A stretch of 13,420 nt of DNA from Puniceicoccales bacterium. GTDB lineage: Bacteria > Verrucomicrobiota > Verrucomicrobiia > Opitutales > JAIRKQ01. The position numbers were made by a program, and so were the translations under genes. Where the stretch lies: positions 1 through 13,420 of the forward strand of contig JAITRI010000056.1 of the NCBI GenBank assembly GCA_031288455.1, read 5' to 3'. This document shows positions 5,556-13,407 of this stretch, in pieces. Numbering within the stretch: the stretch's first letter is position 1; each line of letters starts with the position of its first letter. The notes beneath the pieces are model-generated. The model saw nothing but the letters and a program-made list of their open reading frames with translations. It was not told the DNA's origin and did no database searches.

Positions 5556-8030
5556 TCACGACACAATGAGAAGGCGGCAGGAAAGCGGAGGCAGCGTGAG
5601 TTTATTCCCGGAGGCGCATCCGCGTAATTTTTTTGGAAATAGGAAAAAATTATCCTCATTCGCCAGCATTCTGCAGCGGCCAATGTCAAATTCTCGAAAA
5701 TCTATGGTGGAGTTCTCCAGATGCGGATTTATGGCGAAAATGATCCTCTTTCCACCAAACGTATTGTCGGCGTTGTACAGGATTGCGCAGGCGGAATTTT
5801 CAGCGGATGGAAAAAATTGGAAGTATGATTTGCTCGGAACCTCCGAGAGCCGCAGAAGTTCTCCAATCTTGGATAGGCGAAACTTTATTAGCTTTCTAAA
5901 GTACCTGTGTGTGGAGTGATTTACCCTGAGCAGCTTGTAGTTAAGCGCATTCAAATCCCCACGGTTATAGGTATTCGTCGCTCCGAATTTTGAGAAAAGG
6001 AAATCTTGGCCGGCGGCCATCATCGGAGTTCCGATCGACAGCATGAGGATCGCAGCGGATAGTCGCGTGCGCCGGCAATCATTTTTCGTCGGCGCACCAC
6101 CGTTATTGTGCGGATTTTCAGTGATACAATCCACCCAGCCCCGGTCGTCGTGCGATGCAATATAGTTCACACTCTGACTGGGAAATTTTGACCTAAAGTC
6201 TAAACTGCCGCACAAAAAATATCTCATGCCATCGGAATTCCCATTTCCCAGCAGGTAATTTTTCACAAACTCCCTGTACTCGTCGTTCCAAACGAGGTAT
6301 GGCAATCTCCCAATTGCAACTCCGATGTTTCCGCGGAAACTCCATGGCTCTGCTATCAGGATAATTGATTTTTTTACGCTTTTCAATTTTTTTTGTAAAA
6401 TATCTAAAAAATCCATCCCCAATAGTTCCGCCAGATCGAATCTGAACCCGTCCACGTTGTAGACGCGGATGAAGTGTTCCAGGCTGTCCATGATTAGTCT
6501 GCGGGCCATGCTGCTTTCGGTGCGAAAATCATTGCCGCAGCCGCTGAAATTGGTGAGATTTCCGGATTTATTGTGCCGAAAGTAGTATTCGCGGTCTATG
6601 TTGTGCAAATGCCCAGAGTCCCCGAAGTGATTGTATACCACATCCAGAATCACGGCGATGCCAGCCTTGTGGAATGATGCCACCAGTCTCTTGAAATCGT
6701 TCACCTGTGAGCCTTTGGAAGAATTTTTCCCGTAGGCGCTGGCCGGAGAAAACCAATTTGCCGGCATATATCCCCAGTGATAGTCCCCAACGCTTCTGCA
6801 GTCAAATTCATGTATTGGCTGCAATTCCACGCAATTGATGCCCAATTTTTTGAGGTAGCAGCTGCGTTTCTTCACGTACTTCTCCAGTCCGGAAAACCTC
6901 ATCCTCTCGCGCGCCGACAATACCATCGGCGCTTTCGCCAACAGGTCGCGCAGATGCGCTTCAACGATGATGAGATCCTTCTCCGCCGGTGCGACAAATA
7001 GGTCCGGCAGTGGCGCAAAATTCTTAACGTCCAATATAATCCCTGGCCCGCTGCTAGAAACTGTCGCCTTTGCATAGGGATCAAGCACCATCGGAGCCTC
7101 GGCCCAGTTGCCATTTTTGCTGAACAGGAACTGGTAGTAGTAGTAGTACCCGTGCAGACATCTCTGCAGTTCGGTGTGCCACACGCCATCCACAAGCGGG
7201 TGCAGAGAATAGTATTCGGGACACCTCTTCTCCTTCGTGAAAATTGCCACCCGTGCGCTGGTGGCACGCGGCGCAAATACTCTGAACGTGGTGGAGTTTC
7301 CCAGTGCGATTGCTCCAAGTTTTGTTCCGCTGTGCAGCGACGATATCCACGGCGTGAAATTCACGGGCTGCGAGAACGAGTTCGAAAACTCCACCGAAAG
7401 CCTGTCATCAAGCGCAATGCCGGCGCGCAGGCGGTATTGCAGAATGTTCGCGCCCGTCGCGGATGGGGTGAACAGAAAATTGCACAGGCAATTCGAGACG
7501 CTTTGCACATTGGGAGTGTCATCGTTCGGAGAAATCCATTTGCCGTCGGATGAAATAAATTTGAACGGAAATTGTTCCGGCAGAGAATTTTTCCTGAGTT
7601 TCAATCCGATCATGCGCTGTCCATCGACCGACAATTCGCGCAGTTGCCATTTGCTGAATTTATTGGCATTTTCCCAGTCGGACATCGGACATGCTAGGAA
7701 CAAATCCGCAGATTTATCGCACTGGCTGATGCACTTTGGAGGAGGGGAAAAAATTATGCTGCTTTTGTGCGAGAAGTATCCGCAGAGCTCTCCAAAACTG
7801 CGCCCATTGCACGGCTCTTCGCTGAATTCCAACGGAAATTTTCCATTCAGCAAAATCCGCTTGAGGAGTGCCACATCGCTGCGACTGTCCACCAGATCGC
7901 GCTCGTACTCGACCTGGAGAGTGTCGTCATTCAGCAATCTGGTGCATTTCGGCGATAATTGATCCCCGATCACCATAGTCTTTTTACCACAACAGGCGGC
8001 CCATTGTTCTATTAAAATATCGGCTGTCAA
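5556..8030 (-). CDS. GH13 pullulanase / glycogen debranching enzyme
   Basis: The product (up to 824 residues) should hydrolyse alpha-1,6 branch links in glycogen, pullulan or limit dextrins. No signal peptide is visible, so a cytoplasmic glycogen role is likely. A region of about 230 residues of unclear identity comes first. A CBM48/isoamylase-N-like beta domain follows (about 238-335, TTFRVFAPRATSARVAIF), then the GH13 barrel. Barrel motifs are YHWGY (417-421, typical of type I pullulanases), region I DVVYNH (463-468), region II GFRFD with nucleophile Asp532, region III IAEPW with acid/base Glu561, and region IV ASHDD with His627-Asp628. The TNTYNRGDLNALNY segment (685-698) fits debranching enzymes, and a C-terminal beta domain ends the protein. 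The catalytic set is intact. The start is uncertain: TTG at 8030 lacks a ribosome binding site and coincides with a TTGACA hexamer; ATG at 7976 would remove 18 residues. It lies between GspF and surface-glycan genes, probably co-transcribed. Confidence 0.93.
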   Translation of the reverse strand: MTADILIEQWAACCGKKTMVIGDQLSPKCTRLLNDDTLQVEYERDLVDSRSDVALLKRILLNGKFPLEFSEEPCNGRSFGELCGYFSHKSSIIFSPPPKCISQCDKSADLFLACPMSDWENANKFSKWQLRELSVDGQRMIGLKLRKNSLPEQFPFKFISSDGKWISPNDDTPNVQSVSNCLCNFLFTPSATGANILQYRLRAGIALDDRLSVEFSNSFSQPVNFTPWISSLHSGTKLGAIALGNSTTFRVFAPRATSARVAIFTKEKRCPEYYSLHPLVDGVWHTELQRCLHGYYYYYQFLFSKNGNWAEAPMVLDPYAKATVSSSGPGIILDVKNFAPLPDLFVAPAEKDLIIVEAHLRDLLAKAPMVLSARERMRFSGLEKYVKKRSCYLKKLGINCVELQPIHEFDCRSVGDYHWGYMPANWFSPASAYGKNSSKGSQVNDFKRLVASFHKAGIAVILDVVYNHFGDSGHLHNIDREYYFRHNKSGNLTNFSGCGNDFRTESSMARRLIMDSLEHFIRVYNVDGFRFDLAELLGMDFLDILQKKLKSVKKSIILIAEPWSFRGNIGVAIGRLPYLVWNDEYREFVKNYLLGNGNSDGMRYFLCGSLDFRSKFPSQSVNYIASHDDRGWVDCITENPHNNGGAPTKNDCRRTRLSAAILMLSIGTPMMAAGQDFLFSKFGATNTYNRGDLNALNYKLLRVNHSTHRYFRKLIKFRLSKIGELLRLSEVPSKSYFQFFPSAENSACAILYNADNTFGGKRIIFAINPHLENSTIDFREFDIGRCRMLANEDNFFLFPKKLRGCASGNKLTLPPLSCRLLIVS

Positions 8031-8067
8031 TAGGCAAATTATTTTATCGCGCCATCCGCCTGCACAA

Positions 8068-9315
8068 TTACATAATGCTGAGCGAAGATGTCATCCCCAT
8101 CAGCGTTTGAATGATCGTCAGGACCAACAGTCCAATCAGTGAGAACGCAAAGGTAAGGACCGCAGCGGTAATTCTTGAGGGCAGCTTTTTCATGAAAATT
8201 TTCAAATTTTCGCTGTAGATTTTGTAAACATCCTTGAACGACAGCGCTATGTTCCCGATTTTTTCTCCGACTGCGAGAATATCGCAGAGCTCAGCGCTGA
8301 AAATTCCATATTTTTCAAAGGATGTCGAGACGCCTTTCCCTTCCAATATGTCATGTTCCGCTGCGGCAAAATTGCTGCTGAGGACGGAATTTGTAATGGT
8401 TGATTTGACCAATCGCAGCGCCTCCACAATGTCGACGCCGTTTCCCAGAAGCATTCGCATCATGTTCGACACGCTAACCATAAAAAATAGGCGCACCGCG
8501 CCGGAAACCACCGGCAGGCGCAAAATGATGCCATCGATCCTGCGCTTTCCCGCCTTCGACTTTCGAGAAATCCGCGCATAGATGATGATAATCACGAACA
8601 ATATCACCGCACATAATGCGGCTTTTATGGAATTTTCTATGAATGATCGCATCCACACCGCAATGGGAGGAAGCGTCCCGCCGAGCTCTGTGACAAAATT
8701 TTCTATGGCCGGGATAATCAAAAACCCGAATCCCAGCATGATTACGATCGCGAACGTGATCATGAACGAAGGATAGATGAGCGACGATACCATCTTCTTC
8801 TTTAGATCGGTTTGCGAATGCATATATTCCAGTGCATCCATCAACGCATCGGCAAGCTTGCCAGTCGCCTCACCAACGGAAATTATGCTGAGCACGCTTG
8901 AATCGATCTGCAGCCCAAAGCTCGTGATTGACTCGTAGAACGACTTCCCGGAGGAAAGGTCCGATGTCAGTTTCGCCGCAAATGCCCTTTCCGCCCCATC
9001 GCTGGTGCTTTTGTGTATCGATGCTATTGCATCCGCCAGCGTCAGGTTGGCCGATAGCATCCGATAAACCTTTTCAAAAAATATGCAGATGGTCGCGGAC
9101 GTTAATTTTTCAGGTTTCTTGTTTAGAAATTTCCACAAATTTTTTAGAAAATTCACCGGGGAATTCGACAATTTATTGCGCTCGGCAGCATTTACGCTAA
9201 TCAGCCTTAATTTCCGTCCCTTCAGGATGGATACGGCATCGTTTTTACTAATGGCATCGATGGACGATGAGATAATTTCTCCGTTTTCTCCAAATGCTTT
9301 GAATTCGAACCTCAT
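8068..9315 (-). CDS. GspF/PilC-type inner-membrane platform protein of a type II secretion or type IV pilus system
   Basis: Proteins of this family sit in the inner membrane, bind the assembly ATPase and organise pilin or pseudopilin extrusion. From ATG 9315 the product is 415 residues. The N-terminal MRFEFKAFGENGE segment matches the short leader domain usual for the family. The first T2SSF domain is at about 76-205, with the GEATGKL signature at 148-154 and a membrane helix at about 184-204. A second helix follows at about 230-246. The second T2SSF domain is at about 278-400 (NMMRMLLGNGVDIVEALRL; GEKIGNI at 350-356), ending in a third helix. The duplicated domain plan and three helices are complete. 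An upstream ATG at 9369 adds 18 residues and is less typical; neither start has a clear ribosome binding site. No ATPase, secretin or pilin gene is adjacent, so secretion and pilus roles cannot be separated. Confidence 0.9.
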   Translation of the reverse strand: MRFEFKAFGENGEIISSSIDAISKNDAVSILKGRKLRLISVNAAERNKLSNSPVNFLKNLWKFLNKKPEKLTSATICIFFEKVYRMLSANLTLADAIASIHKSTSDGAERAFAAKLTSDLSSGKSFYESITSFGLQIDSSVLSIISVGEATGKLADALMDALEYMHSQTDLKKKMVSSLIYPSFMITFAIVIMLGFGFLIIPAIENFVTELGGTLPPIAVWMRSFIENSIKAALCAVILFVIIIIYARISRKSKAGKRRIDGIILRLPVVSGAVRLFFMVSVSNMMRMLLGNGVDIVEALRLVKSTITNSVLSSNFAAAEHDILEGKGVSTSFEKYGIFSAELCDILAVGEKIGNIALSFKDVYKIYSENLKIFMKKLPSRITAAVLTFAFSLIGLLVLTIIQTLMGMTSSLSIM

Positions 9316-9439
9316 GCTATGGATTTTGTAAAAATTTTTGAAAATTTCAACGAGTAAAATGTAATTCATTGCTAAAAATGGACATTTGCGCCAAAAATAG
9401 ATGGTTGAAATTTTTTTTGAAATTCATTCACATTGGCGC
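9316..9439. promoter_or_regulatory. AT-rich divergent intergenic region
   Basis: This 124-base stretch separates the divergent GspF-like and HIT genes and should hold promoters for both transcription units. It is very AT-rich with several A- and T-runs. GCGCCAA (9388-9394) is repeated in inverted form as TTGGCGC (9433-9439), immediately before the proposed GTG start of the HIT gene. I cannot identify convincing -35/-10 pairs; TAAAAT at 9355-9360 lacks a partner at the right distance. Confidence 0.4.
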
Positions 9440-9922
9440 GTGAAGAACTTGCATGCCTATTGGCGAATGGAATATGTGGAAATTCCTCAGTCGGAAAAAT
9501 CTAGCGAAAATGACCCTTTCATTCACATACCAAATGAAAGCGATGCCTCTTCGCTGCTGATATTCAAAAGCGAACTCTGCTACGCCGCACTTAATAAATT
9601 TCCCTACAACGCTGGCCATGCCATGGTGATTCCCTACAGGAGAGTCGCCGACATACAGGACATGGATTCGGATGAATACTACGACTTCTGCCAGTGCATT
9701 CTTAAGACGCAGAAGGTGCTGTCGGAGGCGTTGCACCCGGATGGATTTAACATAGGCTACAATCTCGGGTCCGCCGCGGGCGCCGGAATAGCGAGCCATG
9801 TGCACTGCCACGTTGTGCCGCGGTGGAATGGAGACACAAATTTCATGCCCATCATCGCCGATACAAAAGTTTTACCGCAGGCACTGGAAAAAATGGTTGC
9901 TCGTCTGCGCACTTTTGTTTAG
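9440..9922 (+). CDS. HIT family nucleotide hydrolase
   Basis: HIT proteins split nucleoside phosphate links, for example in diadenosine polyphosphates or AMP-lysine type adducts, through a histidine triad. From GTG 9440 the product is 160 residues. It shows the N-terminal LHAYWRMEYVE segment common to bacterial Ap4A-hydrolase-like HIT proteins. The FPYNAGHAMVIPYR strand-loop is at about 54-67. The triad HVHCHVVPRW is at about 120-129, with the nucleophilic His at about 122 in the HxHxH arrangement. The Cys-x-x-Cys often seen near the N-terminus of this subgroup is absent. The start is uncertain: ATG 9401 would add 13 residues not expected for the family; neither start has a good ribosome binding site. 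The gene leads the plus-strand cluster, 41 bases before the 7TM-HD gene. The actual substrate cannot be told from sequence. Confidence 0.9.
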   Translation: MKNLHAYWRMEYVEIPQSEKSSENDPFIHIPNESDASSLLIFKSELCYAALNKFPYNAGHAMVIPYRRVADIQDMDSDEYYDFCQCILKTQKVLSEALHPDGFNIGYNLGSAAGAGIASHVHCHVVPRWNGDTNFMPIIADTKVLPQALEKMVARLRTFV

Positions 9923-9948
9923 ATCCACGGCGGATTTGCCAACAGGCT

Positions 9949-9955
9949 AAGGAAG
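9949..9955 (+). promoter_or_regulatory. Ribosome binding site of the 7TM-HD gene
   Basis: AAGGAAG lies eight bases before the ATG at 9964 in the 41-base gap after the HIT gene and supports that start. Confidence 0.65.
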
Positions 9956-9963
9956 CGTTTTAA

Positions 9964-12315
9964 ATGGGCATAACCAGACGGCAAAGTGGTATTTTTGGTA
10001 GGCCATATGGTCTTTCGGCTGGCTCAAACGTCTCCCGTTTTGCGAGAAATACAAAGTTCATCGGTGTGCTGATATTTCTCGCCTTTGCATTTGCGCTGTC
10101 GGCGATATCGTTCATCGGGAATAATTGGCTGCGGATTCAGTTCATTCCGGGCAACGTGTCGAAGACAAGGATCGTTGCGGACGTATCATTTGAATACGAG
10201 AGCAAGTCCAGGACGGCGAGGCTGTACGAGCAGAAAAAAAGTCAAACGAGTAACGTATTCGACATAGACGAGCGCAGCTACGACCATTTCATAGGTGCCC
10301 TAAAGGCGCTCGATGAGCAGATGGAAATTTTTACCTATGAGCACACGCTGCGCGAGTCAGGGCGCGATGACATCCGCGAATTCGTCAATGAATTCGTCGC
10401 GATGAATGTTATTCGCGTGGAATGGCAGGATATAGCATTTCTCATAAGTTCGCTGCCGGCGATCGAACGGGCACGCGTATTCCAGGAATGCATATCCGTA
10501 CTGCGTGAAATAGCCAAGGACGGTGTTCTTTCGGAAGTGGTCGCGCTTAACATGGAATCCGGCCGTGCGATAAATTTTTTAGGGCTGAAGCTGAAGGATG
10601 GTAACAGGCGGAATGTGCGCACTTTGGAGGGGGCGCTGCACTACGCGAGGATGCATCTGATGTCGATGGACGTTGATCAGGACATTGCGACAATACTGTT
10701 TAACATAGTGAAGCAGGGCATTAGGCCAAATCTTGTGTACGACGCGGACGAGAGCAAGGCCAAGTTCGACATGATTTTGCGGTCCATCAAGCCGGTGCGC
10801 GTAAAGGTCAAACGCGGAGATACGCTGCTGGAGAGCAATAGGGAGGTTGACGCTGACACATACGAAGCGCTGTCGGAGTATCAAAAAGCACTCAAGGCGG
10901 CGAATCGCATCGGTTACGGATTCCACACGGCATTCTACCAGAAGATGTTTTTTGGCACACTTGCCATGTATGCTCTGGTATTCCTGCTGCGCATTTTCCC
11001 AAAACTTAAGCGTCCGACCATGAGGACGCTTACGGCGTGCGGCGTGTTGGCGATGGCACAACTGCTGGCGCTGCGAATATTCATACAGATAGGAGAACTG
11101 GAGATATTTTCCGAAAGTTTCCTCGCCATCTGTTCACTGCATTTTGTGCCGCCGGCGCTGTGTTCATCCGCCATTGCGATGTTGATTTACGGGCCCGTTG
11201 GAGGGGCGATCGTTTCATTTTTGGTGTCCGTGTACTACACGCTGATGGTGTCGAAATCCATGGAATTCCTCCTGGTATTTTTGTCGGCAAATCTAATCTT
11301 CATCGGCCTGCTGAAAAATGTTAACTTCCGCATAAAGATTGCGCGCGCTGGGGTTGTGACGGGAGCAGTCATGTCCATCGTCGTAATCGCAAAGGATTTG
11401 ATACCAATGGTCGCGACGAAGCTGACGCTGCTGCAGAGCTGTTCCGTTGCCGTGATGTGCATGAGCTCTGGAGTATTAACCGTTGTGCTGTTTCCGTTCT
11501 TCGAGAAACTGTTCGCCACCTACTCCAACGTCACACTGCTGGAATTGACGGACTACAATAATCCGATCCTGAAAAATCTGCAAATTCTAGCACCGGGCAC
11601 CTATAACCACAGTTTGATCGCGGCGAACATAGCGGAACAGGTGGCAACACACGTGAATGCAAATGCCGTACTCTGCAAAACGGGAGCGCTGTACCATGAC
11701 ATAGGAAAGATGCTGAAGGCGGAATATTTTATGGAAAATCAAAACAATCAGATAAATTTGCACGACCAGCAGACGCCGTATATGAGCGCCCTCATCATAA
11801 AAAATCACGTGAAGGACGGCATTGAATTGGCAAAGGAACACAAATTACCTCCGGCGATTACGGATATCATTCAGCAGCATCACGGGACGACCCTGATACA
11901 ATATTTCTATGACAAAGCCAGAAATAATCTGATAGAAAGCATCACCACCGATGGCATGTCAGGCGAGGAAATCAATGCGTTCGTCGCCGATAAAATTGAA
12001 GCCGCCGCTTTCCGCTACGATGGTCCACGTCCCAAGACAAAGGAAAATTTGATAGTCATGCTTTCGGATTCCATCGAAGCGGCCAGCAGGAGCATGAAGC
12101 GCGTTACGCACCAGGCGATCGAAAATCTCGTCAACGTCATATTTTCCATAAAATTGAACGACCACCAATTCGACGAATGCGCCATCACGTTCGATGAAAT
12201 TCGAGATCTCAAGCGCGCATTTTCATCGGTCGTGTTGTCGATGATGCACTCTAGAATTTCCTATGCATCCGCCCGCAGTTCCGGCGGCGATGACATCTAT
12301 GACAGAAGCGAATAA
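9964..12315 (+). CDS. pgpH: PgpH-like 7TM-HD cyclic-di-AMP phosphodiesterase
   Basis: The family hydrolyses c-di-AMP to pApA at the cytoplasmic side of the inner membrane. The 783 residues follow the full PgpH plan. There is one N-terminal membrane helix (about 32-52), a large extracytoplasmic domain (about 55-325, helical, with VKRGDTLLE near its end), seven hydrophobic helices (about 328-515) and a C-terminal HD domain (about 540-760). Metal ligands are visible: His549 (YNHS), His578-Asp579 (YHDIGK), His615 (KNHV), His639-His640 (QQHHGT) and Asp702 (SDSIEAASRS). The spacing of the first five positions matches the family as I know it; Asp702 sits further along because of an insertion around 655-680. 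A good ribosome binding site precedes the ATG. The 3' end overlaps ybeY by 17 bases, an arrangement known from other phyla. The HD fold is certain; c-di-AMP as substrate is inferred from the family. Confidence 0.94.
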   Translation: MGITRRQSGIFGRPYGLSAGSNVSRFARNTKFIGVLIFLAFAFALSAISFIGNNWLRIQFIPGNVSKTRIVADVSFEYESKSRTARLYEQKKSQTSNVFDIDERSYDHFIGALKALDEQMEIFTYEHTLRESGRDDIREFVNEFVAMNVIRVEWQDIAFLISSLPAIERARVFQECISVLREIAKDGVLSEVVALNMESGRAINFLGLKLKDGNRRNVRTLEGALHYARMHLMSMDVDQDIATILFNIVKQGIRPNLVYDADESKAKFDMILRSIKPVRVKVKRGDTLLESNREVDADTYEALSEYQKALKAANRIGYGFHTAFYQKMFFGTLAMYALVFLLRIFPKLKRPTMRTLTACGVLAMAQLLALRIFIQIGELEIFSESFLAICSLHFVPPALCSSAIAMLIYGPVGGAIVSFLVSVYYTLMVSKSMEFLLVFLSANLIFIGLLKNVNFRIKIARAGVVTGAVMSIVVIAKDLIPMVATKLTLLQSCSVAVMCMSSGVLTVVLFPFFEKLFATYSNVTLLELTDYNNPILKNLQILAPGTYNHSLIAANIAEQVATHVNANAVLCKTGALYHDIGKMLKAEYFMENQNNQINLHDQQTPYMSALIIKNHVKDGIELAKEHKLPPAITDIIQQHHGTTLIQYFYDKARNNLIESITTDGMSGEEINAFVADKIEAAAFRYDGPRPKTKENLIVMLSDSIEAASRSMKRVTHQAIENLVNVIFSIKLNDHQFDECAITFDEIRDLKRAFSSVVLSMMHSRISYASARSSGGDDIYDRSE

Positions 12316-12796
12316 ATCACCGCGCAATGTGTCCATTGCAAATGCCGTCGCGGCGCTTGATTTTCCCAAAGGCGATGTGCGGACGCTATTTCTTCTGATG
12401 GACACCACGGCATTTAAAATTCCAGGGGGAGATCTGTCGGTGGCATTTCTCACCGCCGATGAAATGTGCAGAATCCACGGAAAATTTCTAGAAAATGACA
12501 CGCTCACGGATGTGATAACATTTCCGGGAGATCCCGCCATGCACTTCGCCGGTGAAATTTGCGTTTCTCCTGACTGTGCGCTTGCCTACCACGGCGAGCA
12601 CGGAATGACATTTTCGGAAGAACTCAGCCTGTACCTAATCCACGGATATTTGCACCTATTCGGGTTGAATGATACTTCCGAAAAGGAAACAGTGGAGATG
12701 CGTGCCGTGGAAAATTTTTGCCTATCACTTCTGAAAACATCAGATTCGCTGCCAAAATTTTCATATCTTCCACCTGCGGCATTGAAAAAATCCTGA
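12299..12796 (+). CDS. ybeY: YbeY endoribonuclease / rRNA maturation factor
   Basis: YbeY is a single-strand-specific, zinc-dependent endoribonuclease involved in 16S rRNA 3' maturation and ribosome quality control. The product from ATG 12299 is 165 residues. Family motifs are TDVITFPGD (about 70-78), AGEICVSPDCA (84-94) and the metal site HGYLHLFGLND (115-125). His115 and His119 are present. The position of the third zinc histidine of E. coli YbeY (HGxLHLxGYDH) is Asp125, and the preceding Asp is Asn. An acidic third ligand also occurs in other YbeY lineages, so this is probably functional. In-frame ATGs at 12263 and 12290 would lengthen the overlap with pgpH; 12299 gives the normal N-terminus and a 17-base overlap. 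No strong ribosome binding site is seen, which suggests coupling to pgpH translation. Confidence 0.93.
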   Translation: MTEANKSPRNVSIANAVAALDFPKGDVRTLFLLMDTTAFKIPGGDLSVAFLTADEMCRIHGKFLENDTLTDVITFPGDPAMHFAGEICVSPDCALAYHGEHGMTFSEELSLYLIHGYLHLFGLNDTSEKETVEMRAVENFCLSLLKTSDSLPKFSYLPPAALKKS

Positions 12797-12819
12797 TTGC
12801 TTCTATTATGCTTTCCAAC

Positions 12820-13140
12820 ATGAGCGATCAGGAAATAATCATATCGGGTGTGCATGTGGATTTGACGGAGTCCCTAAAGGCCATCGTTTCCGAAAAGGTC
12901 CGCAAATTATTTCACCATGACAGGGAAATTATCCGAGTGCGCGTGACACTGGAAATGTCGAAAAATAAAGGGCATCAGGATGAATTCGTGGCACATGGAC
13001 ACGTTGAAATAGGCGGGCCCAACATCGAAGCGCAGGCGGCAACGGAGGATCTTTACAAATCCATCGACGCGATGATCGGAAAACTCGACCGGCAGCTGCT
13101 GGATGCGCACAGGACAAAGGAACACAAACGCAAACACTAA
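12820..13140 (+). CDS. hpf: Ribosome hibernation promoting factor, short HPF/RaiA family
   Basis: The protein binds the 30S decoding region of idle ribosomes and limits translation in stationary phase or stress. From ATG 12820 it is 106 residues, the short-HPF size without the dimerising C-terminal domain of long HPF. Features include the opening strand IIISGVHVDLTESLKAIVSEK, the conserved central strand VRVTLEMS, a beta strand with GGPNIEAQAATEDLYKSID, and the ending helix IGKLDRQLLDAHRTK with a basic tail (EHKRKH). An ATG four codons earlier (12808) is possible. Neither has a clear ribosome binding site. The gene starts 23 bases after the ybeY stop and ends just four bases before a hairpin repeat, so it is the last gene of the plus-strand cluster within this window. 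Confidence 0.88.
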   Translation: MSDQEIIISGVHVDLTESLKAIVSEKVRKLFHHDREIIRVRVTLEMSKNKGHQDEFVAHGHVEIGGPNIEAQAATEDLYKSIDAMIGKLDRQLLDAHRTKEHKRKH

Positions 13141-13144
13141 TTAC

Positions 13145-13284
13145 GCCTCCGGCGGGCAGGGGCACAGCCCCTGCACTCACCGCATCCGCGTAGCGGATGC
13201 GGACCGCTTCGCGCGCGGACGGCGGAAATCTCCGGAAAACGAAAACTAAAACACAGTCGTCGGAAGAGTAAAAACTCGGACGAC
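13145..13284 (+). repeat. Composite hairpin repeat, copy C
   Basis: The core at 13145-13214 has hairpin 1, GCAGGGGC (13156-13163), loop ACA, GCCCCTGC (13167-13174). Hairpin 2 is CCGCATCCGC (13180-13189), loop GTA, GCGGATGCGG (13193-13202). The tail at 13223-13264 is nearly identical to copy A. A third hairpin follows: GTCGTC (13256-13261) with GACGAC (13279-13284), and inner stem GAGT (13266-13269), loop AAAA, ACTC (13274-13277). It begins four bases after the hpf stop, so hairpins 1 and 2 could protect or end the transcript, though no T-run follows. Confidence 0.9.
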
Positions 13285-13300
13285 GCGGACTTGTGTTTAC

Positions 13301-13407
13301 GCCTCCGGCGGGCAGGGGCACAGCCCCTGCTCCCACCGCATCCGCTAGGCGGGTGCGGACCGCTACGAGCGCCGACCTCGGACATCTCCGGGAAACGACT
13401 ACTAAAA
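13301..13407 (+). repeat. Composite hairpin repeat, copy D (right end near window edge)
   Basis: Hairpin 1 is GCAGGGGC (13312-13319), loop ACA, GCCCCTGC (13323-13330). Hairpin 2 is CCGCATCCGC (13336-13345), loop TAG, GCGGGTGCGG (13349-13358), where the single A-to-G change keeps a G-U pair in RNA. The tail at 13380-13407 (ACATCTCCGGGAAACGACTA, then CTAAAAC) is a diverged version of those in A and C. Any third hairpin would fall at or beyond the end of the window. Confidence 0.87.
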
